Origin: JASHUC01 sp035523875
GTDB lineage: Bacteria > Pseudomonadota > Gammaproteobacteria > Steroidobacterales > Steroidobacteraceae
DNA: 64,000 nucleotides
Direction of reading: 5' to 3'
Assembly: GCA_035523875.1 (NCBI GenBank)
Contig: DATKPY010000034.1
Coordinates: 1-64,000, forward strand
The position numbers and the translations under genes were made by a program. The notes beneath the pieces were generated by a model, which worked only from the letters and a program-made list of their open reading frames with translations, made no database searches and was not told where the DNA came from. This document shows positions 43,192-51,442 of this stretch, piece by piece (position 1 is the first letter of the stretch; each line of letters starts with the position of its first letter).

Positions 43192-45021
43192 TCAGCGCCG
43201 ATCGGCCCGAAGAGCGAGGAGCATATTGCCGCCGTGGCCCAGGAACTGGCCGTAGCCGCAGTTCACGTAGAGGACGCCGTCGACCACGACGGGCCCGCCG
43301 GCATCGAGGGAGCCGCCGTGCGCGGACTCCGCGTTCACGGCCGGATAGGACCGCGCGGTGTCGAAATCGCCCACGATCCTTCCGCTCTCGGCATCGAAGG
43401 CGCGCAGGTGCCCGTCCTGCGAGCCGGCAAAGACGATCCCGTCGATCGCGCTCACCGCCTGCGACAGCGCGCCGTGGCAATCGTCCGTGCCCCACGCACA
43501 CCTTGGAATCGGCGCCGGCGTCCACCACTTGAGCTTGCCGGTCGCCGCGTCGATCGCGCCCAGACCGGGACGGGGCGTATCATGCGGATGCGTCGGCATC
43601 GAGTCCGAGATCGGCACGTACACCGTATCCCCGATCGCGGCCATGCCCCACTCGATGCCGCCGAAGACACCCCCGGCGCCGAGCTTTGTCCTCCAGAGCA
43701 CCTTGCCGTCCGCGCTCGGGTCGAGGCCGTAGACGACGCCCGATTTCTGCGCGGCGATGAGCACCTCGCCTCCCGAGTGCAGCTGGATGAGAATGGTCGA
43801 TGCGGCGATGTCGGCGTCCGCTCCAGCCGGTCGCGGGCACGGTCCGCCCAGCGCACAGCCCGCCGCCCAGTCGTCATGCGCCACGAGCTGCCGCGCCCAC
43901 CGCAGCCTTCCCGTGGCAAGACTCAGCGCGAGCACCGAATCGGTCGTTGCAGCGCTCAGGTCCGTGTAGTCGTTACCCGTTCCGACGTAGAGCACGCCGC
44001 GCCGCGGGTCGACGGTCGGTGCATTCCAGACCGCTGCGCCGGCCGGACCCCAGAGCCGGGTCGGATCGCCGGGGCGCCGGTAGGACTTGAGCGGTCCGGC
44101 GATCGTGCGGTGCTTCCACAGGATCCGACCGCTCTTCGCATCGAGCGCAACGACGCTCCCGCGAAACGTGCAGCACGCGTAGCCGTCATCCGCGGCGGCG
44201 CCTTCCTCGAAGGAGGACACCGGCACGAGGAGCCGCTCGCCCACGAGAACCGGTGAGCCGGTGATCCGGGCGAAGGGATGATGATCGACGTGCACCCGCC
44301 ACAGTGGCGCTCCGGTGTCGGCATCCACGGCATGCGCGTACGCCGCGACATCGCCGAAATAGGCGATCGCGCGGTGTCCCGGACCGCCCGGCCCGATCGA
44401 GATCGCGGTGCGCACGGGCGCTCCGACCTCGAGGCTCCAGAGCGTGCAGCCACTCGCCGCATCGAGCGCGTAGACCTGGCCCGTCGTGCTCGCGACAAAG
44501 ACCCGCCCGCCGACCACGGTCGGCTGACCCCAGGTCATCGCGCCGGGATAGGCGAAGGCCCATTTGAGCTCGAGGCGTACGATGCCGGCCCGCGCGAGCT
44601 CGGAGTGCGGCTGGTAGCGGCTGTTTGCGAGGTCGCGACCCCAGCCGTTCCATCCGGAGCGGGCGAGGCGCATCGGACCCCTCGGCAGGCGGCAGGGATT
44701 CGCGTGCAGGGCGGCGGTATGCGACGCCGCCCCGGCGGTGAGGAACGCAGCGATCGCCGTGACCTCGGCGTGCGACAAGCCCGCGGCCTGCGGTTGCATG
44801 GCTCCGGTCATGAGCGCCATCACGATGTTCGTCGAGGAGCGATTGCCGAGCGCCTCACGGGAGGGAACGTGCCCCTGTGTCTGTTCGTGGCACTTGGCGC
44901 AGCGCTGCGCGTACAGCGCTGCGCCATCCGGGCCCGCGGCGGCGGAGCTCCGCGAACCGACGCCCACGAGGCTCGCCACGATGCCCGCCACAAAGCCGGC
45001 GCGCGAGATTCTGCTGTTCAT
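43192..45021 (-). CDS. PVA dehydrogenase-like quinohaemoprotein
   Basis: 609 residues with a signal peptide, a cytochrome c domain (CAKCH at 41-45, possible Met ligand in TGAMQPQ) and a PQQ-type propeller with blade motifs VYALDAASGCTLWSLEVGAP, VVALDAKSGRILWKHRTI, AIDAATGKLKWWTPAP and LRAFDAESGRIVGDF. The segment SSFEEGAAADDGYACCTFRG with vicinal Cys is characteristic of cytochrome-linked polyvinyl alcohol dehydrogenase. It should oxidise a secondary alcohol in the periplasm. In this cluster a lignin-type side-chain alcohol is an attractive substrate, by inference only. AGGAAAG lies upstream of ATG 45021. Confidence 0.85.
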   Translation of the reverse strand: MNSRISRAGFVAGIVASLVGVGSRSSAAAGPDGAALYAQRCAKCHEQTQGHVPSREALGNRSSTNIVMALMTGAMQPQAAGLSHAEVTAIAAFLTAGAASHTAALHANPCRLPRGPMRLARSGWNGWGRDLANSRYQPHSELARAGIVRLELKWAFAYPGAMTWGQPTVVGGRVFVASTTGQVYALDAASGCTLWSLEVGAPVRTAISIGPGGPGHRAIAYFGDVAAYAHAVDADTGAPLWRVHVDHHPFARITGSPVLVGERLLVPVSSFEEGAAADDGYACCTFRGSVVALDAKSGRILWKHRTIAGPLKSYRRPGDPTRLWGPAGAAVWNAPTVDPRRGVLYVGTGNDYTDLSAATTDSVLALSLATGRLRWARQLVAHDDWAAGCALGGPCPRPAGADADIAASTILIQLHSGGEVLIAAQKSGVVYGLDPSADGKVLWRTKLGAGGVFGGIEWGMAAIGDTVYVPISDSMPTHPHDTPRPGLGAIDAATGKLKWWTPAPIPRCAWGTDDCHGALSQAVSAIDGIVFAGSQDGHLRAFDAESGRIVGDFDTARSYPAVNAESAHGGSLDAGGPVVVDGVLYVNCGYGQFLGHGGNMLLALRADRR

Positions 45022-45061
45022 GGTCTTCTACTTTCCTCCTCGGGTGGCCGCGCCGCGCAAG

Positions 45062-45850
45062 TCACGAGGCGGCGCCCGGGGCAAGCGCGGGCACCCCGAG
45101 GAGCTTGCGCGTCTCCTCGACGCGGGGCGCAACCCAGCCCCGGCCGAGCTTGAACGCCGCCTGCGTGCGCGGCCGTGCGTGGCAGCGGCGCAACCAGTCC
45201 ATCAAGTGCGGCACCTTGCGGTCGTTGACCTCCTCGGGCCGCAGCACCGGAAAGGCGAAGATCGTGATGAGCGCGACGATGTCCGCGAGCCCGAACGCCG
45301 GGCCACTCAGGTACGGATGCTCGGTGAGCGCCTGCTCGAACAGTCCGATTCCGGCGTTGATTCGCCGGTCCGACTCGTCGAGCTCGGCCTGCGGCACCTG
45401 CTTGGCCATGATGAGCCGCCACACGCGGCGGCGCTCCGGCATGGGGATCCGCCCGACCAGCTCCTCGATGGCCGCGGGGTCCTGCGCAGGCATGCGCCGG
45501 CTCGCGCCCGCTCCGCCGAACATCGCGAGCGCGGGACAGTAGTGAAAGTCGAGGAAGCGGATCCAGCGTCGCATGCGCCAGCGCAGGTACGGCTCGCGCG
45601 GGCGCAGCGCCGGGCCCTCGAGCGCCGCATCGAGGTACTCGAGCGCCGGAGAGGACTCGGTCATCACGTGCCCGTCGTGGATGATGGTCGGAACCGTACC
45701 GCTCGGGTTGATCTCGAGATACCGCGGCGAGTGCTGCTCGCGCTTGCCGATGTCGACGTAATGGTAGTGGAACGCGGCGCCCTTCTCGGTGAGCATGAGC
45801 AGCGGCTTGCCGGAATTGGCGTTCGGTTCCCAGGTGTACACATCGATCAT
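45062..45850 (-). CDS. Glutathione S-transferase, LigF-like beta-etherase candidate
   Basis: 262 residues. The N-terminal thioredoxin-like domain reads MIDVYTWEPNANSGKPLLML, EKGAAFHYHYVDIGKREQHS and INPSGTVPTIIHDGHVMTES, which follows the order of LigF (PGANSLKP, EKGLEF, EQHS, INPRGQVPALWHDGKVVTES). LigF attacks the beta carbon of alpha-keto beta-aryl ethers with glutathione and inverts it. The C-terminal domain is helical with PAFGLADIVALI. Similarity in the C-terminal half is weaker, so it may be another GST. GAGGAAAC precedes ATG 45850. It lies 40 bp downstream of the tandem SnoaL gene on the same strand. Confidence 0.78.
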   Translation of the reverse strand: MIDVYTWEPNANSGKPLLMLTEKGAAFHYHYVDIGKREQHSPRYLEINPSGTVPTIIHDGHVMTESSPALEYLDAALEGPALRPREPYLRWRMRRWIRFLDFHYCPALAMFGGAGASRRMPAQDPAAIEELVGRIPMPERRRVWRLIMAKQVPQAELDESDRRINAGIGLFEQALTEHPYLSGPAFGLADIVALITIFAFPVLRPEEVNDRKVPHLMDWLRRCHARPRTQAAFKLGRGWVAPRVEETRKLLGVPALAPGAAS

Positions 45851-45891
45851 GAGCTTGTTTCCTCGCGCCGCGGTTGCGCGCCTCGCCGGGC

Positions 45892-46704
45892 TCACAGCCG
45901 CTGCGCAGCGCTGACCTCGCCCACGCGGCCGACCTTGATGTGCGCGATCTTCCCGTCGCGCAGGGTGTAGTAGACGAGCACCCGCAGCCGCACGAACTCC
46001 CCCTTGCGCAGCGGCGCCACCACGAACGCGGGCGCATCGGCGAGCGCAGTGAACTGCGAGGTGATGTCGGCGGCGATGCCGCCGTCGTCGGCGACGAAAT
46101 GATTGACCGTGAGCGATTCGCGCACGCTCTTGAACATCTCGCGATAGAACTCGAGCAGCGCGTGCTTGCCCCGCAGCTCCATGCGCGCGAGCTCGCAGAC
46201 CACATCATCGGTGTAATAGGCGCCGAAGCGCTCGAAATCCGCGTTGCTGAAGGCGCGCGTGTACTCGCGGTAGGCTTGCCGCTCCTCGAGCGTGCCGCCG
46301 AGCCGAACCGTCGGGGTGGACACCCCCACATTGGCGGGCCAGCTGCCTGCCTTCAGGTACGCGACCTTGCCATCCCGCAGCGTGTAGAGCACGAAGAACT
46401 TCACCGTGAGGCACTCGCCCGATTGCAGCGGCCCGAACAGGAAGTCGGGTCGGTCGCGCGTCGCGTGAAAGTCCATGTCGATCTCGGCGAAGAGGTGCTG
46501 CTCGCTCTCGAGTACCACCTGCGGACGCATGATCTCCCGGATGCCGTCGTGCGCCCAGTGCAGGAACTCGAGGAGCTGAGCGCGGCCCACGACGGTCCGG
46601 CCGCCGCTCTGGAAAACGCAGTCCTCGGTGAACTGCTCCTCGACGAGCCGTGCATCGTCGCCGGAATTGAACACCTCCGCATAGCGCTTGAAATCCATCC
46701 TCAT
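45892..46704 (-). CDS. Tandem SnoaL/NTF2-like protein
   Basis: 270 residues made of two related NTF2-like modules. Module 1: RYAEVFNSGDDARLVEEQFT ... VKFFVLYTLRDGKVAYLKAG. Module 2: EYTRAFSNADFERFGAYYTD ... LRVLVYYTLRDGKIAHIKVG. The shared YTLRDGK(V/I)A(Y/H) ending shows internal duplication. Such folds serve as isomerases, cyclases or small-molecule binding proteins. There is no export signal. It stands between the carotenoid-oxygenase paralogue C (22 bp upstream) and the LigF-like gene, in one apparent operon, which hints at action on the same pathway intermediates. Confidence 0.75.
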   Translation of the reverse strand: MRMDFKRYAEVFNSGDDARLVEEQFTEDCVFQSGGRTVVGRAQLLEFLHWAHDGIREIMRPQVVLESEQHLFAEIDMDFHATRDRPDFLFGPLQSGECLTVKFFVLYTLRDGKVAYLKAGSWPANVGVSTPTVRLGGTLEERQAYREYTRAFSNADFERFGAYYTDDVVCELARMELRGKHALLEFYREMFKSVRESLTVNHFVADDGGIAADITSQFTALADAPAFVVAPLRKGEFVRLRVLVYYTLRDGKIAHIKVGRVGEVSAAQRL

Positions 46705-46725
46705 GCTCCCGGCCGCGACGGTACC

Positions 46726-48177
46726 TCAAGGAAGCGCGGCCCGGCGGGCCCAGTTGCCGTGGTAGCCGGGACGCAGTCGCACGGGCAGATGGATCGTCGC
46801 GATCGGCCCCTCCTCGAGCCGCTGCGCATCGAGCAGAAAGACATCAGTGCGCATCTCGCGGATCCGCGTGGCAACCGTGATCACATAGCCATCGCCCTCG
46901 GGCGCTGTATCCGAGCGCGGAATGAAGCACGGCTCCTGCAGCGCCGTGTCCGCATCCGCCGACCAGCGGCGCGTGCGGCCGCGCGCGAGGTCGACGTGGG
47001 CGATGCTGCTGCGGCCGGGGTCGAACCCGAGCAGCCAGCCGTGACGGTAGGGACGAGTCTGGTAACGCGCGTCGATCTTGGGGAACTCCCCCACGTAGTC
47101 GCTCAAGCGCTCGACGGAGTGGAAGCCTTCGTGCGCCGAGGACAGGTCGACGGTCCAGCGTGTCAGACGCGACTCGGCCCGCGCCGGATCCCACGGCTTG
47201 TCGAGCTCGGGGAAGAACGGGAACATGTTCCCCTCTGCGACCGGCACGTCGATGTGCACGCGCGGACCGTCATTGAATGCGTTCATGACGTGCGAGCAAA
47301 ACTGGTTGGGTGCCCGAAACCACCTGAGATCGCGCGCTGCACCGCGCCGCGGCAGCACCCCCAGATGGATGTCCTTGCTCGAGTCCCATGCGTAGTGCGG
47401 CCTGCCGGCCTTGAGCGCCTCGATCCCGGCTCCGCATACCGGAATGATCGGAAACACCGCGTAATCCTCGGTCACGCCGAAGTCGTGGAGCATGCAGTAG
47501 TAGGGAGCCTCGAACCAGATCTCGTGCACGATTCTGCCGCTTGGACTCACCTCGTAGTAGGCCACGTCGCGCGAATAGAGCCCCTTCGCCGCAAAGCCGA
47601 ACGCGATCATCTCGCCCGTGGCGGGATCGATCTTGGGGTGGGCAGTGAACGTCGGCCCCGCGAGCGTCCCGTGGAAGCTCCAATCCCCCTCGGTCGCGAG
47701 CGAGATCGGATTCATCGCGACGGGAGGACTGTCCTCGCGCAGCGCGAGGAGCTTGCCGTCCCAGACGAGCGGCGTCGTGTTTGCAAGATTGCGGCTTCTG
47801 CCCGCGACGCTCGGATCGTCGGTGAAGGGATTGCGGTACTTGCCATAGAGCGCGCGGCCCGCGGCGCGCTCGAGTCTGAAGCGCTCCGTTTCGACGTAGC
47901 GATGGCGCAAGTGCACGCGGCCGCCCTCGAACAGAAAGCGCGAGACGGTGCCGTCGGCATTGAACGGCACATCGTCGAGAAAGCGCGGCGGATACTGGTG
48001 ATCCGGCGCGATGCGGTAGAAGGCGCCGGCGAGATCCTGCGGGAGCGCCCCGTCGAACTCCAGGTCGCCCAGGTCGATCTCGATGCGGCTCGGGGCGTTG
48101 ATGCCGGCCAACATCGGCAGAGCGGGGAATCGCAGCCCGCGGGTGCGGGTCAGGATGCTCCGCGGCGCATCGCTCAT
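46726..48177 (-). CDS. Carotenoid oxygenase/lignostilbene dioxygenase family, paralogue C
   Basis: 483 residues. Iron-binding histidines H180 (FTAHPKIDP), H231 (CMLHDFGV), H296 (FCSHVMNAF) and H473 (GYHGNWA) are all kept. YGKYRNPFTDDPS is shared with paralogues A and B, but the Lys seen there in FA(I/M)KED is Arg147 here (LALREDSPP), so substrate contact may differ. It is the most divergent of the three. No signal peptide. ATG 48177 faces left, divergent from DUF8021-like paralogue 3 (48283) across 105 bp, and heads a run with the tandem SnoaL and LigF-like genes. Confidence 0.88.
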   Translation of the reverse strand: MSDAPRSILTRTRGLRFPALPMLAGINAPSRIEIDLGDLEFDGALPQDLAGAFYRIAPDHQYPPRFLDDVPFNADGTVSRFLFEGGRVHLRHRYVETERFRLERAAGRALYGKYRNPFTDDPSVAGRSRNLANTTPLVWDGKLLALREDSPPVAMNPISLATEGDWSFHGTLAGPTFTAHPKIDPATGEMIAFGFAAKGLYSRDVAYYEVSPSGRIVHEIWFEAPYYCMLHDFGVTEDYAVFPIIPVCGAGIEALKAGRPHYAWDSSKDIHLGVLPRRGAARDLRWFRAPNQFCSHVMNAFNDGPRVHIDVPVAEGNMFPFFPELDKPWDPARAESRLTRWTVDLSSAHEGFHSVERLSDYVGEFPKIDARYQTRPYRHGWLLGFDPGRSSIAHVDLARGRTRRWSADADTALQEPCFIPRSDTAPEGDGYVITVATRIREMRTDVFLLDAQRLEEGPIATIHLPVRLRPGYHGNWARRAALP

Positions 48178-48282
48178 GGGTGGCGCTCGGGATGGGTTGG
48201 AGCAACTCGAGGCTCCGTGTATAAGAAATGCCGGCCGTGAGCGCAAGCGCCGGGCGGGCGCAGCGATCGGGGAGCGGGCACC

Positions 48283-49332
48283 GTGGCAGCACAAACGGAG
48301 CAGAGGGCGGACGGCGAGCATCCAAGCGGTGATCGTTCCGGCGATAGCGCCGCGCTCAGAGACATGGTCGATCGATACCTCGCGGCAGTGGTGGCGCGCG
48401 ATCCGCGGCGGCTTCCGCTCGCCGAGCGCGTCAAGTTTACCGCGATGGGCCAGCAGCTTGAGCTCGGCGAGGGATTCTGGCACACCGCGAGCGACGTCGG
48501 GCGCTACCGGCACTACTTCCCCGATCCGTGCGCCGGGGAAATCGGTTTCCTTGGCACGATGCGCGAGTTCGGCGCTCCGGTGCTGATGGGGCTGCGACTG
48601 CGCGTGCGGGAGGGCCGGATCAGCGAGATTGAAACGGTGTTCTACCGGCGCGGATCGGGTCCGGCGTGGAACGACGCAGGCATGGAGCGGCTCGATGCGA
48701 CCGCAGCGGTGGATCCGGTGTGGCTTGCGCCCATTCCACCGGCGGAGAGGCTCTCGCGCAGGCAACTCGCCGCGGTCGCGAACCTGTACTTCGTCGGGCT
48801 CGAGAACAACGACGGCAAGGGCCTCGACGGCAGGGGCTTCTATCCGTTCACGCCCGACTGTCTGCGGCTCGAGAACGGCGTGCAGACGAGCAGCAATCCC
48901 ACGCTCATCCCGAACGTGCCGCCCGCAGCATTCAACTATTTCGCGCTCGACTGCGCCGCGCAGTTCAGGAGCGGTTATCTTGCGCTCGTCACGCGTATTC
49001 ATCACCGGCGCTTCATGGCGGTCGATCCCGAGCTCGGGACCGTCTTCACGCTCGTCGTGTTCGATCAGGCCGGCACGCCCTCGGTGCGTCTCACAAGCGG
49101 CGAGAGCGTCGCGTCATCGCTGTTCACGCGACCCTCGAGTATCCTCCTTGCCGAGGCATTCAGGATCGAGAAGGGGCTGATCCGCCGTATCGAGGCAATC
49201 GGCGCGGGGGTGCCCTACCACATGAGCCCGGGCTGGGAGGCGAGCGCGGTGCGGCCACCGCGCGGTGCGATCCAGGCCCTCGCCCTCATCCCCGAGCGGC
49301 GCCAGCGGCTCGAGCCGCCTGCGGCCGATTGA
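48283..49332 (+). CDS. DUF8021-like protein, paralogue 3 (no signal peptide)
   Basis: 349 residues from GTG 48283, preceded by GGGGAGCGG. It shares the two-part layout of paralogues 1 and 2: LRDMVDRYLAAVVARDPRRL, KFTAMGQQLELGEGFWHTAS, then ANLYFVGLENNDGKGL, DCLRLENGVQTSSNPTLIPN, DCAAQF, and LAEAFRIEKGLIRRIEAIGA ending VPYHMSPGW. Unlike the other two it has a hydrophilic N-terminus, so it stays in the cytoplasm. It is divergent from paralogue C of the oxygenases, and its last 47 bp overlap the end of the convergent LigE-like gene. Confidence 0.66.
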   Translation: MAAQTEQRADGEHPSGDRSGDSAALRDMVDRYLAAVVARDPRRLPLAERVKFTAMGQQLELGEGFWHTASDVGRYRHYFPDPCAGEIGFLGTMREFGAPVLMGLRLRVREGRISEIETVFYRRGSGPAWNDAGMERLDATAAVDPVWLAPIPPAERLSRRQLAAVANLYFVGLENNDGKGLDGRGFYPFTPDCLRLENGVQTSSNPTLIPNVPPAAFNYFALDCAAQFRSGYLALVTRIHHRRFMAVDPELGTVFTLVVFDQAGTPSVRLTSGESVASSLFTRPSSILLAEAFRIEKGLIRRIEAIGAGVPYHMSPGWEASAVRPPRGAIQALALIPERRQRLEPPAAD

Positions 49333-50149
49333 TCCGCTCGGTTTCTGCGCGCGTCGATGCGGGGCCCGTGTTACGGCTGCCGAGTCCGCCGCGCGCACCG
49401 TCCTTGCTGAAGGGCTCGGGATCCCCCGCGCGCAGCTTCAATCCGAACAGCGTGTGCATCCCGGGGTGCCGTCCGAGACCCCCATACAGGTCGAATCCCC
49501 GCTCGAGCCAATCGCGCAGTGGATCGTCGGCCGTGAGAGGCGGAGTGGTGGCGACCGATGCTGTCCACAGGAAGACCGCGAGCGCGCGATAGTCCGCGTA
49601 GCTCGGCTGGTCGCCCCCGAGCCATTTGCTCTCCGCGAGGAGCTGGCGGAAGGGCTCGAGCGTCGGCGGCACGAGCGGCAGGCGCTCCTCGCGGCCGGCC
49701 TGCGTCTCCTCGAGCTTGCGGCCGAGCATGTTCTCGCGGCTGCGGGTGACGTACTCGTGGTCCTGGGGGAGCGAGAGATCGCGATAGTCCTTGATGTAGC
49801 AGGAGAACCAAGGGCGGATGGCCGTCTGCCACAGCCAGCCCTCGAGGAACTTGGTGAGCGGCTTCATCGTGGAGCCATCGAACAGCCGCGGCCGCTCAGG
49901 GTAGGTCTCATCGAGGTATTCGGCGATGAGCCAGCTGTCGAGCACCCACTTGCCGTCGTCGACGATCACGGGCAGGCGCTCGGAGCGCCCGCCCGTGCGC
50001 TCGAGGATTCCGGTGAAGCCGCCCGGGACGATCTCGATCTCGAAGCCCTTGTGCTTCAGGGCGTACTTCGTCGCCCACACGAATGGGCTGATCGTGCAGC
50101 CCGAGGCGAGCTGCAGATCGTAGAGCGTGATGGTGTTGTTTCTGGCCAC
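49286..50149 (-). CDS. ligE: LigE-like glutathione-dependent beta-aryl etherase
   Basis: 287 residues, GTG start at 50149 after GGGGAAAA. The sequence tracks LigE/LigP of Sphingobium SYK-6 very closely as I remember it: NNTITLYDLQLASGCTISPF, YALKHKGFEIEIVPGGFTGI, ERTGGRSERLPVIVDDGKWV, DYRDLSLPQDHEYV, LPLVPPTLEPFR and GRHPGMHTLFGLKLRAGDPE. LigE replaces the aryloxy group of one enantiomer of an alpha-keto beta-aryl ether by glutathione, the key step in breaking the main lignin linkage. The C-terminal tail after residue 255 is variable and disordered. The downstream LLM gene is co-directional, 60 bp upstream in transcription. Confidence 0.9.
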   Translation of the reverse strand: MARNNTITLYDLQLASGCTISPFVWATKYALKHKGFEIEIVPGGFTGILERTGGRSERLPVIVDDGKWVLDSWLIAEYLDETYPERPRLFDGSTMKPLTKFLEGWLWQTAIRPWFSCYIKDYRDLSLPQDHEYVTRSRENMLGRKLEETQAGREERLPLVPPTLEPFRQLLAESKWLGGDQPSYADYRALAVFLWTASVATTPPLTADDPLRDWLERGFDLYGGLGRHPGMHTLFGLKLRAGDPEPFSKDGARGGLGSRNTGPASTRAETERINRPQAARAAGAARG

Positions 50150-50209
50150 GGGTTTTCCCCAATGAGAATGAGTTGGATGCGTGCGAGTCCGGATGGTTCG
50201 GGCGCGGCC

Positions 50210-51349
50210 TCAGGCGCCACGTGCGGCGGGGAGTCCGTCGATCGTGGCGGGGGCGCCCGGCCAGCTCTTCATCTCCTCGAGACACCGTCTCGCGAAGAGG
50301 CGGATCGAGCGCATGCACTCATCGTGCGGCATCCCGCCCGTGTAGAGGTGCGGCATCATGCCCTGCGGCTCACGGCGGCGCCTCACTTCCTCGAGTTGCT
50401 CGAGCACCTCCTTCGGGCTGCCGGCGATCGAGCTCTTGTGGGCATTCTCGATCGCGATCTGAGCCTGCTCCGGGGTCATCTTGAGCGAGCTGTAATTCTC
50501 GTAGCCCTTGACGGTGCCGTGGTGCTCGGAGGTCATCTCGTAATTCTTCACCGCCGCGGCGAAGGTCTTGGCAGTGTAGATGCGCGCGAGCTCACGCGCG
50601 CGCGCGCCGCTTTCATCGATGAAGACCAGGTTCGACACGAACGGCGCGACGGGCTCATCGTGCGGGTGGGCTTCGTGCCAGGTCTTGAGCCAGGCATCGG
50701 ACGCCTCGTCTGCGACGACCCGGCCGATGCTCGACGGCGATTGGGCGTGTCCGGCGACCATCGGCTGGCCGAGATAGAGCCGCCCGAGACCGAGCTTGGC
50801 CGCCGAGACCATCGAGGCGGGGGATCCTGCCGCGCAGAAGGCGCGACCCTTGAGCGCGCGGATCGGCCGCGGCCGCAGTTCCCGGCGCGGTTGCTTGAAG
50901 ATCTCCCCCTCGCCCTCGATCACGCCCGTTTCCATGGCCCGCATCACCATCGCGACGCTCTCGTCGAAGCGCTGGCGCGCCTCGCCCTGATCGATGCGCA
51001 GCCCCTCGTACTCGATGCGCGAGAGTCCGCGTCCGAACCCGATCAGCGCGCGACCGCCTGAGACGTGATCGAGCAGCAGGATCTCCTCGGCCATGCGCAC
51101 CGGGTCGTGCCACGGAACGACGAGCACCTGCGTGCCGAGGCGCACGCGCGGATGCCGCCCCGCGAGATAGGCGAGGTACACGAGCGGATTCGGGCTCACC
51201 GAGTAGTCGCTGAAGTGGTGCTCGGTGATCCAGATTGATTCGAAGCCGAGCTGGGCGGCGAGCTCGAGCTGTGCGAGCTCCTCGCGCACGAACTGGCGAT
51301 CGGGAACCGAGGAGTGATTGGCGAAACCAGTGGCGATCCCTACGTGCAT
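50210..51349 (-). CDS. Luciferase-like (LLM class) flavin monooxygenase
   Basis: 379 residues. The (beta/alpha)8 bacterial-luciferase fold is shown by LAAQLGFESIWITEHHFSDY, YLAGRHPRVRLGTQVLVVPW, DPVRMAEEILLLDHVSGGRA and LIGFGRGLSRIEYEGL. These enzymes use reduced FMN and O2 to oxygenate organic substrates, with a reductase supplied elsewhere. The EHHF motif is the usual signature. GGAGGGG precedes ATG 51349, with TATAAGGA about 55 bp upstream as a possible promoter part. It is followed on the same strand by the LigE-like gene. Confidence 0.88.
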   Translation of the reverse strand: MHVGIATGFANHSSVPDRQFVREELAQLELAAQLGFESIWITEHHFSDYSVSPNPLVYLAYLAGRHPRVRLGTQVLVVPWHDPVRMAEEILLLDHVSGGRALIGFGRGLSRIEYEGLRIDQGEARQRFDESVAMVMRAMETGVIEGEGEIFKQPRRELRPRPIRALKGRAFCAAGSPASMVSAAKLGLGRLYLGQPMVAGHAQSPSSIGRVVADEASDAWLKTWHEAHPHDEPVAPFVSNLVFIDESGARARELARIYTAKTFAAAVKNYEMTSEHHGTVKGYENYSSLKMTPEQAQIAIENAHKSSIAGSPKEVLEQLEEVRRRREPQGMMPHLYTGGMPHDECMRSIRLFARRCLEEMKSWPGAPATIDGLPAARGA

Positions 51350-51442
51350 GGCCCCTCCGCCGTAGGCGTCCGCCCGCGCTCGGCGCCCGCTCGGATATCG
51401 TCTATAAGGAAGCCTGACACGAAAAGCAAGCGGCGCGCCGTG

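Noticed and set aside
45874..48240. A 788-codon open frame on the plus strand opposite the GST, SnoaL and oxygenase C genes
   Set aside because: It is antisense to three well-supported genes; its translation is Arg/His/Glu rich without family motifs. Long antisense frames are expected in GC-rich DNA.
49265..51061. A 598-codon plus-strand open frame across the LigE-like and LLM genes
   Set aside because: Antisense to two clearly recognisable enzymes, with low-complexity charged translation.
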